The notes below the pieces were generated by a model. That model was not told the origin of the DNA and made no database searches. It was given only the letters and a program-made list of their open reading frames with translations. Positions 1 through 7,083 of a DNA stretch of 7,627 nt are shown piece after piece. Within the stretch, counting starts at the first letter, position 1. The number at the start of each line of letters is the position of its first letter. The DNA is taken from assembly GCA_003695505.1 (NCBI GenBank), contig RFIY01000020.1, positions 1 to 7,627 of the forward strand. The letters run 5' to 3'. The translations under genes were made by a program, and so were the position numbers. This DNA is from Candidatus Dadabacteria bacterium (lineage in GTDB: Bacteria > J088).

Positions 1-1
1 G

Positions 2-199
2 ATCCCCGACCCGTGGCGCGCCTGGTTCGTACTCAACCCACTCTGTGCCGCAATCGAGGGTATGCGTGCGGCGATCACGGGGCGCGGCCTCCCGCCCACG
101 GACATTGTCGCTCCCGGTGCGATCGTCGCAACCGTGCTTCTGCTGGTCGGCTGGATGACCTTTCGTCGGATCAATCTGCGCCTGACGGACTACGTCTGA
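2..199 (+). CDS. ABC-2 type polysaccharide export permease (Wzm-like), C-terminal fragment
   Basis: The window opens inside this gene; only the last 65 residues and the stop are present. The visible part reads IPDPWRAWFVLNPLCAAIEG, then a hydrophilic turn, one hydrophobic segment (GAIVATVLLLVGWMTF), and a short charged tail ending LTDYV. The pattern 'NP..xxIEGxRxAI.G' followed by a last membrane helix is typical of Wzm/TagG/KpsM permeases of polysaccharide exporters. This subunit would form the inner-membrane channel that moves lipid-linked glycan to the periplasm. Its stop TGA overlaps the ATG of the ATPase gene by one base (TGATG), which is the usual wzm-wzt arrangement and suggests coupled translation. 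The identification rests on the C-terminal pattern plus the neighbouring wzt-like gene. Confidence 0.85.
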   Translation: MPDPWRAWFVLNPLCAAIEGMRAAITGRGLPPTDIVAPGAIVATVLLLVGWMTFRRINLRLTDYV

Positions 200-1422
200 T
201 GCCGCCAGTCATCGAGGCCCGCCATCTGGTCAAACAGTACTATCGCGGCGAGTTCGCACCGTACGACACGTTGCGCGACTGGTTGACGGGTGGTCGGCGC
301 TCCGTACGTCCGCAGTTCAACGCGATCGACGACGTCAGCTTCTGCCTCGACCGCGGCGACCGCCTCGGGCTGGTCGGTGGTAACGGTGCAGGCAAAAGCA
401 CCTTGTTGAAGATCCTGTCGCGGATCACGCGGCCGACCAGCGGCGAAGCGATCATTCGCGGCCGGGTGGGCGCGCTGCTCGAGGTCGGCGCGGGTTTTCA
501 TGCGGAACTGACCGGACGAGAAAACATCTTTCTGTATGGTGCGATTCTCGGGATGTCACGGGCGGAAATTCGCGCACACATCGATGAAATCGTTGCTTTC
601 TCGGAACTGGCATCCGCGCTGGACACGTCGGTGAAGCACTATTCGACCGGGATGTTCATGCGCCTGGCATTCGCCGTTGCAGCCCATCTGCGCACGGATG
701 TCCTCTTCGTCGACGAAGTGCTTTCGGTCGGCGACGCCGCGTTTCAGCGCAAATGCCTCGACAAGATGGACGAACTGGCGACCGATCAGGGCCGGACGAT
801 CGTATTCGTCAGCCACAACCTCGGCGCGGTGCGATCGCTGTGTACGCGCGCGCTGCACCTCGACAATGGCCGCCTTCTCGCGGACGGCGACCCCGAAACG
901 GTGATTCGCGGCTACCTCGCGTCGCTCGAAGCGGCTGCGGGTACGGGCGCCTGGGAAAATCCCCATCCCGACACGCAGCAGGCGGTGCAACTCACCGGCG
1001 CCAGCCTCTGTGCACCGGATGGACAACCGGCGACGACATTCGCGCCAGATGACCATCCCGCACTCGATATCACATTCCACGTACGCGAGCCGGTTCCCGC
1101 CGTCGCATTGACATTCCGGCTCCTGGCCGCCGACGGGACGGTCGTCTGGACGGACATTCACGAGATTACTCCGGCCAACGGCCAGATGATCGCACCCGGC
1201 GAACACCAGGTGACGACTCGGCTCCCCGCCCGTCTGCTGAACGCGGGGCCATATCTGTGTCTGTTCGGCATCGCGACAAGCAGCCTCGAAACTCCGGTGT
1301 TGCATCCGGCGATCCGGTTTCGCATGCTGGAGGCAGGAGAGCACAGTCGAACCGGCGGGGCGCTGGCCGGCATCATCCGCCCGCACCTCGAGTGGCGCGA
1401 CACTGTCAACGGAATGCACTGA
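199..1422 (+). CDS. wzt: ABC transporter ATP-binding protein for O-antigen/polysaccharide export, Wzt type with C-terminal glycan-binding domain
   Basis: This 407-residue ATPase would power export of undecaprenyl-linked polysaccharide across the inner membrane with the upstream permease. The nucleotide-binding domain fills about residues 1-235: Walker A GGNGAGKST at 60-68, the export-subfamily stretch GAGFHAELTGREN at 97-109, the signature YSTGM at 148-152 in place of LSGGQ, Walker B DVLFVDE at 167-173 followed by the D-loop region SVGD, and the switch histidine in VSHN at 204-207. Residues of about 255-407 form a second, beta-rich region resembling the Wzt C-terminal carbohydrate-binding domain, which in studied systems reads the modified end of the finished chain. 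The ATG at 199 is chosen because it overlaps the permease stop; the frame is open further upstream, but that part lies over the permease gene. The stop overlaps the next ATG by one base. The exact glycan cannot be told from sequence. Confidence 0.93.
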   Translation: MPPVIEARHLVKQYYRGEFAPYDTLRDWLTGGRRSVRPQFNAIDDVSFCLDRGDRLGLVGGNGAGKSTLLKILSRITRPTSGEAIIRGRVGALLEVGAGFHAELTGRENIFLYGAILGMSRAEIRAHIDEIVAFSELASALDTSVKHYSTGMFMRLAFAVAAHLRTDVLFVDEVLSVGDAAFQRKCLDKMDELATDQGRTIVFVSHNLGAVRSLCTRALHLDNGRLLADGDPETVIRGYLASLEAAAGTGAWENPHPDTQQAVQLTGASLCAPDGQPATTFAPDDHPALDITFHVREPVPAVALTFRLLAADGTVVWTDIHEITPANGQMIAPGEHQVTTRLPARLLNAGPYLCLFGIATSSLETPVLHPAIRFRMLEAGEHSRTGGALAGIIRPHLEWRDTVNGMH

Positions 1423-1724
1423 TGGACGCTGTACAGGCTTTTCTGGACCAATACCCGGTCATCGCGTTCGTGCTGGCCGCGGTGGCCGCGATCGTCGCGA
1501 TCAATCTCGCGAAGACACTCCTGCAGGCGGCCCTCGCGGTTGCGATCATCGCGCTGATCTATGTCATCTGGCTGATCGTCAGCGGAGAACCGCCACCAGA
1601 CCCCGACAAACTGCGGCAGCAGGGCACCGAGGCCGTTCGGGAACTTGGGCATGATGTCCGCGAAAAAGCCGTGGACGTCCTCGAGGACGAGCTTGATCGG
1701 CGGCTGGATTCCATTGAGCCCTGA
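1422..1724 (+). CDS. Small membrane protein of unknown function between wzt and the ligase-like gene
   Basis: This 100-residue protein is not one I recognise. It has a short polar start, two hydrophobic stretches at about residues 12-27 (PVIAFVLAAVAAIVAI) and 33-53 (ending IYVIWLIV) separated by the short polar link NLAK, then a proline-rich hinge GEPPPDPD at 55-62. The tail from about 63 to 100 is highly charged and should be helical, with heptad-like acidic and basic residues (for example EKAVDVLEDELDRRLDSIEP). This suggests a two-helix hairpin or one long bent helix in the inner membrane with a soluble amphipathic tail. The ATG overlaps the wzt stop by one base (TGATG), with GGA about nine bases upstream, so it is probably translated with the exporter. 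The next gene probably begins inside its 3' end. It could be an accessory or regulatory subunit of export or chain assembly; this is inference from position only. Confidence 0.75.
   Translation: MDAVQAFLDQYPVIAFVLAAVAAIVAINLAKTLLQAALAVAIIALIYVIWLIVSGEPPPDPDKLRQQGTEAVRELGHDVREKAVDVLEDELDRRLDSIEP
1683..1687 (+). promoter_or_regulatory. Candidate ribosome binding site favouring the TTG start at 1693
   Basis: GAGGA lies five bases before TTG 1693, inside the end of the small membrane protein gene. No ATG or GTG in the ligase-like frame lies near the gene border. The only ATGs (1651, 1654) would overlap the upstream gene by more than 70 bases. TTG 1714 overlaps by 11 bases but has no clear Shine-Dalgarno sequence, and TTG 1759 lies after the stop. 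Confidence 0.35.
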
Positions 1725-3846
1725 ATCCGGCCACGGCGGAACCGACGACAACCGCCCGTTGTTGTCGATTCTGGTACTGGGCACAGGTGGCCCGGCCGTT
1801 GCGTCATTGCTGAACCAATACCACCGGCAGGCACCAGTCGAGCTGCTGACCGCTCAGCCAGAGATCCAGGTACCCCAGGGGGTCACGGTACGGCATGTGC
1901 CTGTGGCGGATCCGGCCACGTTCACTGCGGATGGGCTGCAGCGCGCATGTGGGCGGGGCGTCTGGGTGCTGCGGTCTGGCGATCAGATTACCGGCGATGC
2001 GCTTGAACGCGTGCTGGATGCGATTGTGCAACGCCGCCGGGTCGTGCCGCAGATCCTGCCACTGCGCCTGGCCCGCCCGACAGCGCTGCCTCCAGTTCAG
2101 TTGTTGATCGCGCCGCCGTCGCGACGATGGACACCGGCCGACGCCCACAGCCAGCTCGGGACAATCTGGGCACTGGCACTTTCCCTTTCGGAACGGCCAC
2201 AAATCGCGAGAGGAATGACCATCGGGACTGCGGCTCCGACGCCACGCGAGGAACGCCGGCGCGAGCGCCAGGATGCCTCGGCACTTGCGTTGCAATTCGC
2301 GTTCGCGAAACCATTCTGGTCCGCCAGTGCGCGCCATATCGAAGCCACGCTACCACCGTTGCGGCGGCTGCTCGCGGCCACGACCCGCCATGTTGTCCAT
2401 CTGGTACTCGACCTTGATGCGGCACGCCGGCTGCGCCGCCCCCCCGACTGGATGCCCGTTGCGGCAGCCGCCCTTGCCGGGCTGCTCGTCGCCTGGATCG
2501 GCATCCATATCCGGTTGGGTGCGTTCGCGCTGGCGGCCATGGTTGCGGCAGTGATGACGGTAGCCTATCTGCCCCGCCTGTCGCTGGTTGGCATCTACGG
2601 CCTGTTGTTGTTCGATGGCGCGTTGCGCAAGTGGATCCTGCGTTCCGGACAACAGTTGATCTATTTTGGCAAGGACGCGCTGCTGCTCCTGCTCTACCTC
2701 CGACAGCTCGTGGCCGGTTCAGATGCCGATGTGCCGCCGGCGCGGCCGATTCCTTCGTATGTGCGCACGCCGCTGCTGCTGTTCGCCGCGTGGCTGCTTC
2801 TCGAACTGTTCAATCCAGATCAACCAAGTTTGACCTTCTGGATTTTTGGCCTCCGTGTCTATCTCCTGCCGCTTGCGCTGCTCGTTGTCCTGCCTGCGTT
2901 GCTGACGCGCGAACAGATCGACCGATTGATGACCGCATTCGTACTGGCCAGCATCCCCATCGGCCTGGTCGCGACGCTGCAGACGCTGCTCGGACCAGAC
3001 CACTGGCTCAACCAGTATGCCTGGGGGTCCATGGATGTCGCCCGCTTTGGGGGGCGTCGGGAAGGCATCGTGCGTGCCACGTCAACGTTCAGCTACATCA
3101 CCGGCTACACCTCGTATCTCACGACGGCCGGTTTGCTCGCGCCGTTCGCGGCACATCGCCTCGCACCAAAACGTGTGGCGCCGCTCGGACTGTTGTACGG
3201 CTGGTTGCTGATTTGCGCCGTCCTCAGCGGATCCCGCGGCCCGGTACTGATCATTGCGGCTGGCGCCCCGTTGATCGCGCTGCCCCTGTTTGCACGGATG
3301 GACGCGGCGCAGATCGTTCGCGCCTGGATCGCGGTCACCGCCGCGTTGCTGGTCTTTGGCGTGCTGTTTCGGGATCCCGTCGAGCATTTCCGCAATCGCG
3401 TCGAGCAGACACGCGACGTATCCTCCCGGCTCGAACGGCTACTCCACGGCCCGATCAATGCCGCAAGAATGGCCGGTGTGTTCGGCGAGGGACTGGCGAC
3501 CGAGCATCAAAGTCGGGACATCCTGCTCCGCCAGTCTCGCACCTGGAAGCCTTTGCCTCCCTTTGTCGAAGAAGAATTGAGCCGTGTAACACTCGAGATC
3601 GGCGCGATCGGTGCGCTGCTGGCATGGTGGTTCCGGATTGCCTGCGGCGTGATGTGTCTGCTCTGGTTGCGCGACGCAGTCGGTCGGCAATCAACCCGGG
3701 ACCAGCTATTGCTGGCGGCTGGCCTGATGATGACCATCTGGACACTGGTCACCAGCCTGTTCTACGACGTGACGATGTACTACGGTTGGGCAACGTTGCT
3801 TGCGCTCGCACGGACCACCGGCACACCGGACGACGTTGCGCGATGA
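1693..3846 (+). CDS. O-antigen ligase/polymerase-like membrane protein with a fused N-terminal degenerate GT-A-like domain
   Basis: This protein of about 717 residues has two parts. Residues of about 22-200 resemble a family 2 glycosyltransferase fold without its catalytic residues: a first strand and helix (LLSILVLGTGGPAVASLLNQ), a second strand PVELLTA, then GRGVWVLRSGDQIT at 87-100, where an active enzyme would carry an acidic DxD-type motif. From about residue 254 the protein is membrane-embedded, with roughly 12 hydrophobic segments. Landmarks are FDGALRKW at 307-314, RATSTFSY starting at 461, SGSRGPVL starting at 512, and a large soluble loop at about 560-636 containing FVEEELSRVTLEIGAIG. 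These match O-antigen ligase/polymerase (Wzy/WaaL superfamily) proteins, which act on lipid-linked glycan at the periplasmic face. The histidine typical of WaaL in the large loop is not evident. The start is uncertain: TTG 1693 has the best ribosome site. The 3' end overlaps the next start by four bases (ATGA). Ligase, polymerase or another glycan-transfer role cannot be separated by sequence. Confidence 0.82.
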   Translation: MIGGWIPLSPESGHGGTDDNRPLLSILVLGTGGPAVASLLNQYHRQAPVELLTAQPEIQVPQGVTVRHVPVADPATFTADGLQRACGRGVWVLRSGDQITGDALERVLDAIVQRRRVVPQILPLRLARPTALPPVQLLIAPPSRRWTPADAHSQLGTIWALALSLSERPQIARGMTIGTAAPTPREERRRERQDASALALQFAFAKPFWSASARHIEATLPPLRRLLAATTRHVVHLVLDLDAARRLRRPPDWMPVAAAALAGLLVAWIGIHIRLGAFALAAMVAAVMTVAYLPRLSLVGIYGLLLFDGALRKWILRSGQQLIYFGKDALLLLLYLRQLVAGSDADVPPARPIPSYVRTPLLLFAAWLLLELFNPDQPSLTFWIFGLRVYLLPLALLVVLPALLTREQIDRLMTAFVLASIPIGLVATLQTLLGPDHWLNQYAWGSMDVARFGGRREGIVRATSTFSYITGYTSYLTTAGLLAPFAAHRLAPKRVAPLGLLYGWLLICAVLSGSRGPVLIIAAGAPLIALPLFARMDAAQIVRAWIAVTAALLVFGVLFRDPVEHFRNRVEQTRDVSSRLERLLHGPINAARMAGVFGEGLATEHQSRDILLRQSRTWKPLPPFVEEELSRVTLEIGAIGALLAWWFRIACGVMCLLWLRDAVGRQSTRDQLLLAAGLMMTIWTLVTSLFYDVTMYYGWATLLALARTTGTPDDVAR

Positions 3847-4994
3847 GGGTTCTGATCTGGACGAAGGCGTTTGCGCCATCAACGGGTGGCATCGAGCGCT
3901 ACAGTGCCACCCTTGCGCGCGGCCTGAGCGAGCAGGGACTGGACGTGATCGTCGCTACGGAAACTGGCGCACCGGATGGCTTCGATGCGTCAGTTCACTA
4001 TCGCGTCTGTCGCCGACCGTCGCACAGCGACCTTGCCAGGTTGATGGATCAGGCCGACGTTGTGCATCTGTGTGGCCCGGCAGTCGGCCCGATGCGTCTG
4101 GCATTGCGGAGCAACGCAGCCCTCGCAATCGAACACAGTGGCTATCAGCTCGTCTGTCCCTCCGGCATGTTGTTACGTTATCCAGACGAATCGATCTGCC
4201 CGAATCACTTCAGGGCGCGCCAGCATAGCCGCTGTGTGCGCTGCCTCGTCACTCAGGGCGCTGCCGGGCCGCTGCGTGCGGCTGCTCGCGTCGCCGCCGG
4301 TCAGCTTCGTACGCGGCTGGCCGCAGACGTTCGTGTAGCGCACATCGCCGTCAGCCAGCACGTCGCCAGGCGGCTGGGTCTGCCCGACGTCGTCGTGATC
4401 CCACATGGCATAGATCCGCCAGAGCCCATTGACCGTTGGCTCCCTGAGCAGTTTGCCTACGTTGGGCGGCTCGTGCGTGAGAAAGGCGTCGACATCCTGC
4501 TCGATGCATTCTCGACGGTCGCCCGAGAACGACCGGATGCGCAATTGCGGATCGTCGGAGACGGCCCGCTGCGCGACGCCCTGGAAACCAACGCAACCGC
4601 ACTCGGCGTCGGCACGAATGTCACGTTTCTGGGCGGCGTTGCATTTGATCAAATCGACGCTGCACTCGCGGATGTTGCGACGGTCGTTGTACCGAGTCGT
4701 TGCGAAGAAACATTCGGGCTGGTCGCACTCGAACAGGCCGCGCGCGGGAGACAGGTCATCACCAGCGATATCGGCGGCCTCGGCGAGGTCGCCCGCGCGA
4801 TCAATGCACGCCTGGTGCCGCCGGGTGATCGCAATGCGCTGGCGGACAACATGCTGCGTGGGATTGAGCACGCTGAACGAACGAACCCGGCACCAACCCT
4901 GCCCGAATCGCTGACCGCGGAACGCATGGTCGACCGCCACATCGAACTGTATGAACATCTGCTGAAAAAGGATCGCCCGCGCGGCCGTGGCTGA
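3843..4994 (+). CDS. GT4-family glycosyltransferase (GT-B fold)
   Basis: This 383-residue enzyme probably transfers a sugar from a nucleotide donor to the growing lipid-linked glycan at the cytoplasmic face of the membrane. The acceptor half opens with MRVLIWTKAF and has the glycine-rich loop GGIERY at 15-20 and H98 in EHSGY. The donor half has HGID at 188-191, GRLVREKG at 208-215, VGDGPLR at 238-244, and the EX7E motif in EETFGLVALE (E289 and E297). These are the standard landmarks of retaining GT4 enzymes and the length is normal. Four cysteines (105, 119, 131, 134) sit in an insert between the halves, a layout also seen in other GT4 proteins and possibly metal-binding. The ATG overlaps the stop of the ligase-like gene (ATGA), so translation is likely coupled. 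It is the last gene of the plus-strand operon. Donor sugar and linkage cannot be predicted. Confidence 0.93.
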   Translation: MRVLIWTKAFAPSTGGIERYSATLARGLSEQGLDVIVATETGAPDGFDASVHYRVCRRPSHSDLARLMDQADVVHLCGPAVGPMRLALRSNAALAIEHSGYQLVCPSGMLLRYPDESICPNHFRARQHSRCVRCLVTQGAAGPLRAAARVAAGQLRTRLAADVRVAHIAVSQHVARRLGLPDVVVIPHGIDPPEPIDRWLPEQFAYVGRLVREKGVDILLDAFSTVARERPDAQLRIVGDGPLRDALETNATALGVGTNVTFLGGVAFDQIDAALADVATVVVPSRCEETFGLVALEQAARGRQVITSDIGGLGEVARAINARLVPPGDRNALADNMLRGIEHAERTNPAPTLPESLTAERMVDRHIELYEHLLKKDRPRGRG

Positions 4995-5013
4995 CCCGCC
5001 CAGCTCAGCGGCC
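4983..5013. terminator. Imperfect hairpin spanning both stop codons of convergent genes
   Basis: GGCC plus GCTGA on the left (4983-4986, 4990-4994) can pair with TCAGC plus GGCC on the right (5005-5013), leaving a three-base bulge and a ten-base loop. The two TGA stops, one on each strand, lie in the paired arms. No T-run follows on either strand, so this is not a standard intrinsic terminator. It is the only candidate transcript-ending structure in the 10-base gap between the operons and would work in both directions. Confidence 0.3.
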
Positions 5014-6006
5014 CGGACGCAGCCTCTCCGCGACGGCCTCTACATGCCGCGCGATGCTATGCCCTTCGTACCAGCGCCGCAACCGTGCGCCGATCATCTC
5101 GGGAACGCGCGGCAACGCACCAGCCGGCACAAAATGCGCCCCTGCCCTCAGGCCATCCGCATCGCGGCCGCGCTGGCTGTAGACGATCGGCGTCACACCG
5201 CAGGCGGCGTAGGCTGCAAAAACGCCCGACTTGGCCAGAAACGGGACATCCTCGGCGATCAGCCCCCAGCGCGAAGCCAACAACCGCGCACGCACCTCGT
5301 CGGCCTCCAGCAACCCGAATCGCTGAACCGGAATCCCGCGAACAAACTTCGGCATCGCTTCCGGACCGGGTCCGATGTCGAGCAGGCCCTCGATCCGCAA
5401 CGTTGCGAGATCGCCACTGCGATCAAGCGCCTCGTACACGCGTTGCCGACGCCAGGATCCGCCAAAAACAACCCCGACCGGCTGCCGCTCTGCCCAGTCC
5501 GGCAGCGGCAATGGCGGCTCGCCGATATTGGACGGCACCGGCAAAATCACCACGTCCCGACGCCCGTGGCGCGCCAGCCGCTGCGCAAAGGACGCATTCG
5601 TCGTGATCACATGATCCGCCAGTGACGCCAGCGCATAAACCGTTTCGCGATCACGCCAGTTCCCAGGATTGAGCCAGGCCCGCGAACGGGTCGCAAACAT
5701 CTCGTGGACGATCAGCACCGTACGTTCGCTGGCGTGCACAACATCGTTGAGTACATAGGACCAGCGGGGATCGACGTGCCGCCACGCGCTGGGAACAAGA
5801 TGCATCACAACTGCCTCCCCCTGCAGGTCTCGCGCGACGCGATCGGGCCGCGCACGCAGCTCGGCGTGTTCTGCATCCGTTCGCGCCGCCCGCCACTGTG
5901 TGTCCCAGCCCGCCTCGGCGAGCCCCTCGGCAAGCCGCCGCGCGTAATCGAACACGCCGCAACCGCTCGACACCGCCTGCGGCACGAGTTGGATCAGATT
6001 CGCCAC
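5005..6006 (-). CDS. Divergent GT-B-like glycosyltransferase
   Basis: This product of about 333 residues is probably a glycosyltransferase acting in the same glycan pathway. The N-terminal half has a Rossmann-like start (ANLIQLVPQAV) and the loop SGCGVFDYARRLAEGL, as in GT4/GT1 acceptor domains, then IVHEMF near residue 100 and a strand-helix pattern ending VVILPVPSN. The C-terminal half carries GVVFGGSWRRQRVYEAL, a GPG turn, and LIAEDVPFLAKSGVFAAYAACG at the place where a nucleotide-sugar site is expected. The classical EX7E pair is not visible, so the family is assigned by overall pattern only. Translation may start at GTG 6006, nine bases after AAAGG, or at TTG 6012, which overlaps the methyltransferase stop (TTGA) but is only three bases from AAAGG. 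Either way it is coupled to the methyltransferase gene. It converges with the plus-strand GT4 gene at a 10-base gap. Confidence 0.78.
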   Translation of the reverse strand: MANLIQLVPQAVSSGCGVFDYARRLAEGLAEAGWDTQWRAARTDAEHAELRARPDRVARDLQGEAVVMHLVPSAWRHVDPRWSYVLNDVVHASERTVLIVHEMFATRSRAWLNPGNWRDRETVYALASLADHVITTNASFAQRLARHGRRDVVILPVPSNIGEPPLPLPDWAERQPVGVVFGGSWRRQRVYEALDRSGDLATLRIEGLLDIGPGPEAMPKFVRGIPVQRFGLLEADEVRARLLASRWGLIAEDVPFLAKSGVFAAYAACGVTPIVYSQRGRDADGLRAGAHFVPAGALPRVPEMIGARLRRWYEGHSIARHVEAVAERLRPGR

Positions 6007-6008
6007 CG

Positions 6009-6872
6009 TCAATCGCCTTTCAGCACAAGCCAGCCGCGTCGATGGAAACGTAAGCGTGCCCGCTCAGGGTCTGTCGTTGCGACCAGATTCCGTGGTTGCC
6101 AGTCGGGCGACGCACAGCTGCCCGGCTCGACGAGGCCGGGGCCAGACAGCCGTCGGATCGGTTCCAGAATGGCATACCCGGCTTCGCGCAGCGTCCACTC
6201 CACTTGCGATACGTTTGCCTCTGCCTCGAAAACGACGTCACGCACCCGCCGCGCGGCGAGCAGCTCGGCCGCGCCCGCAAGTACGAGCGGTTCCGCACCT
6301 TCGACGTCGATCTTCAGGATACCGACCGATTGTTCCGGAAAGCACACGTCGAGTGTGACCGCTGCCACTTCCTCCACCGCTGCCGGTGAGGATACGGCAT
6401 CAACCATCCGTCCGGTCCCGCGGTTACCGGCGAATCCCGCCGGTCGTTCGAGCATGACCGGCCCCTCGCGGTCGGCGACTGCCTGCTCGCGGACGGTGAT
6501 ACGCGCAGCAACCCCGGCCGACTGCAGCGCGACGTTGCGGCGCAAATCCGCGGCGATCTCGGGCAGCGCCTCGAAGGCGACGACCGCCCGGCTGCGGTGC
6601 GCGAGCAGGATCGCCGTGTAGCCGATATTGGCGCCGACATCGACCGCCAGATCGTCGGCGTCGGCCAGTCGCCACAGCGTTTCGCTGAGCAACAGATCGT
6701 ACACACCAAATCGCAGGATGGCCTGCCCGATCGCATCCGCCCCATCGACGACAAGCGGCGCGCCGAACGCGGTCTGCACAGGCTGCGCTCCCCGACGATA
6801 CGGCGCGACCAGACGACGCCAGACATTCGTCGGGCGATACAGGAACTCTGGCTTCAGGGCGCTGGCAAACAA
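6009..6872 (-). CDS. FkbM-family SAM-dependent methyltransferase
   Basis: This 287-residue protein matches the FkbM methyltransferase family, which O-methylates sugars and related compounds using S-adenosylmethionine. Motif I is DVGANIGYTA at 78-87, the acidic residue after strand 2 is E101 in VAFEALP, and the family hallmark LKIDVEGAE lies at 186-194. A C-terminal RNLVA at 261-265 also fits. The N-terminal lead (ALKPEFLYRPTNVWRRL) is a basic helix seen in related polysaccharide-cluster members. The only upstream start in frame is TTG 6872, with an AGG 11 bases before it; the frame is closed by TGA at 6924-6926, so a longer protein is excluded. A natural role is methylation of the glycan, perhaps at its end, which would suit the nearby Wzt with a glycan-binding domain. 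That link is inference. It is the first gene of the minus-strand pair. Confidence 0.9.
   Translation of the reverse strand: MFASALKPEFLYRPTNVWRRLVAPYRRGAQPVQTAFGAPLVVDGADAIGQAILRFGVYDLLLSETLWRLADADDLAVDVGANIGYTAILLAHRSRAVVAFEALPEIAADLRRNVALQSAGVAARITVREQAVADREGPVMLERPAGFAGNRGTGRMVDAVSSPAAVEEVAAVTLDVCFPEQSVGILKIDVEGAEPLVLAGAAELLAARRVRDVVFEAEANVSQVEWTLREAGYAILEPIRRLSGPGLVEPGSCASPDWQPRNLVATTDPERARLRFHRRGWLVLKGD
6016..6020 (-). promoter_or_regulatory. Ribosome binding site deciding the glycosyltransferase start
   Basis: AAAGG on the minus strand, within the last codons of the methyltransferase gene, lies nine bases before GTG 6006 and three bases before TTG 6012. The spacing favours the GTG. Confidence 0.45.
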
Positions 6873-6926
6873 AGGGATGAAAACCTGCCGGTTGCATTGT
6901 CGCGGATCAGGGTGGCGCGTGCGTCA

Positions 6927-6942
6927 CGGCAGGATTCTGCCG
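6927..6942 (-). other. Perfect 6-bp hairpin in the leader of the minus-strand operon
   Basis: CGGCAG-GATT-CTGCCG is a perfect inverted repeat with a four-base loop. It lies in the predicted untranslated leader of the methyltransferase gene, about 55 bases before its TTG start. No T-run follows, so it is not a clear attenuator; it may affect leader stability. Confidence 0.4.
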
Positions 6943-6955
6943 GCGGCACGCCTCC

Positions 6956-6984
6956 ATGGTAGATCACGGCGAAAACGGATTCAA
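6956..6984 (-). promoter_or_regulatory. Putative sigma-70 promoter of the methyltransferase-glycosyltransferase pair
   Basis: On the minus strand, TTGAAT (6979-6984) and TACCAT (6956-6961) are separated by 17 bases; each matches four of six consensus positions. Transcription would begin near 6949, giving a leader of about 77 bases. It is the best-spaced candidate I found in the 244-base gap (6873-7116) between the methyltransferase and ssrA. The rest of that gap shows no gene; it holds a small ATAC/GTAT inverted repeat at 7040-7050. Confidence 0.4.
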
Positions 6985-7083
6985 CGGCGCCCGACGACCG
7001 CCCGCCCGGCGCGCTCTTGCAATTCGGCCGCCCGTGCGCATACTCTGTATAGACGAGATTCGCCACGGCGCGAATCGGGATCT

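Noticed and set aside
13-198. Upstream extension of the wzt frame to GTG 13
   Set aside because: The region overlaps the permease C-terminus in another frame, the extension lacks ABC-ATPase character, and MPPVIEARHLVKQYY from ATG 199 is a normal start.
556-1419. Minus-strand open frame opposite wzt
   Set aside because: No family pattern; it mirrors a well-supported ATPase gene.
1645-1692. Extension of the ligase-like gene to TTG 1645 or ATG 1651/1654
   Set aside because: It would overlap the small membrane protein gene by more than 70 bases, and the added residues show no domain character.
2631-3842. Long open plus-strand stretch in another frame over the ligase-like gene
   Set aside because: Arg/Ala/Pro-rich shadow translation of GC-rich DNA; the real gene in this frame is the GT4 enzyme starting at 3843.
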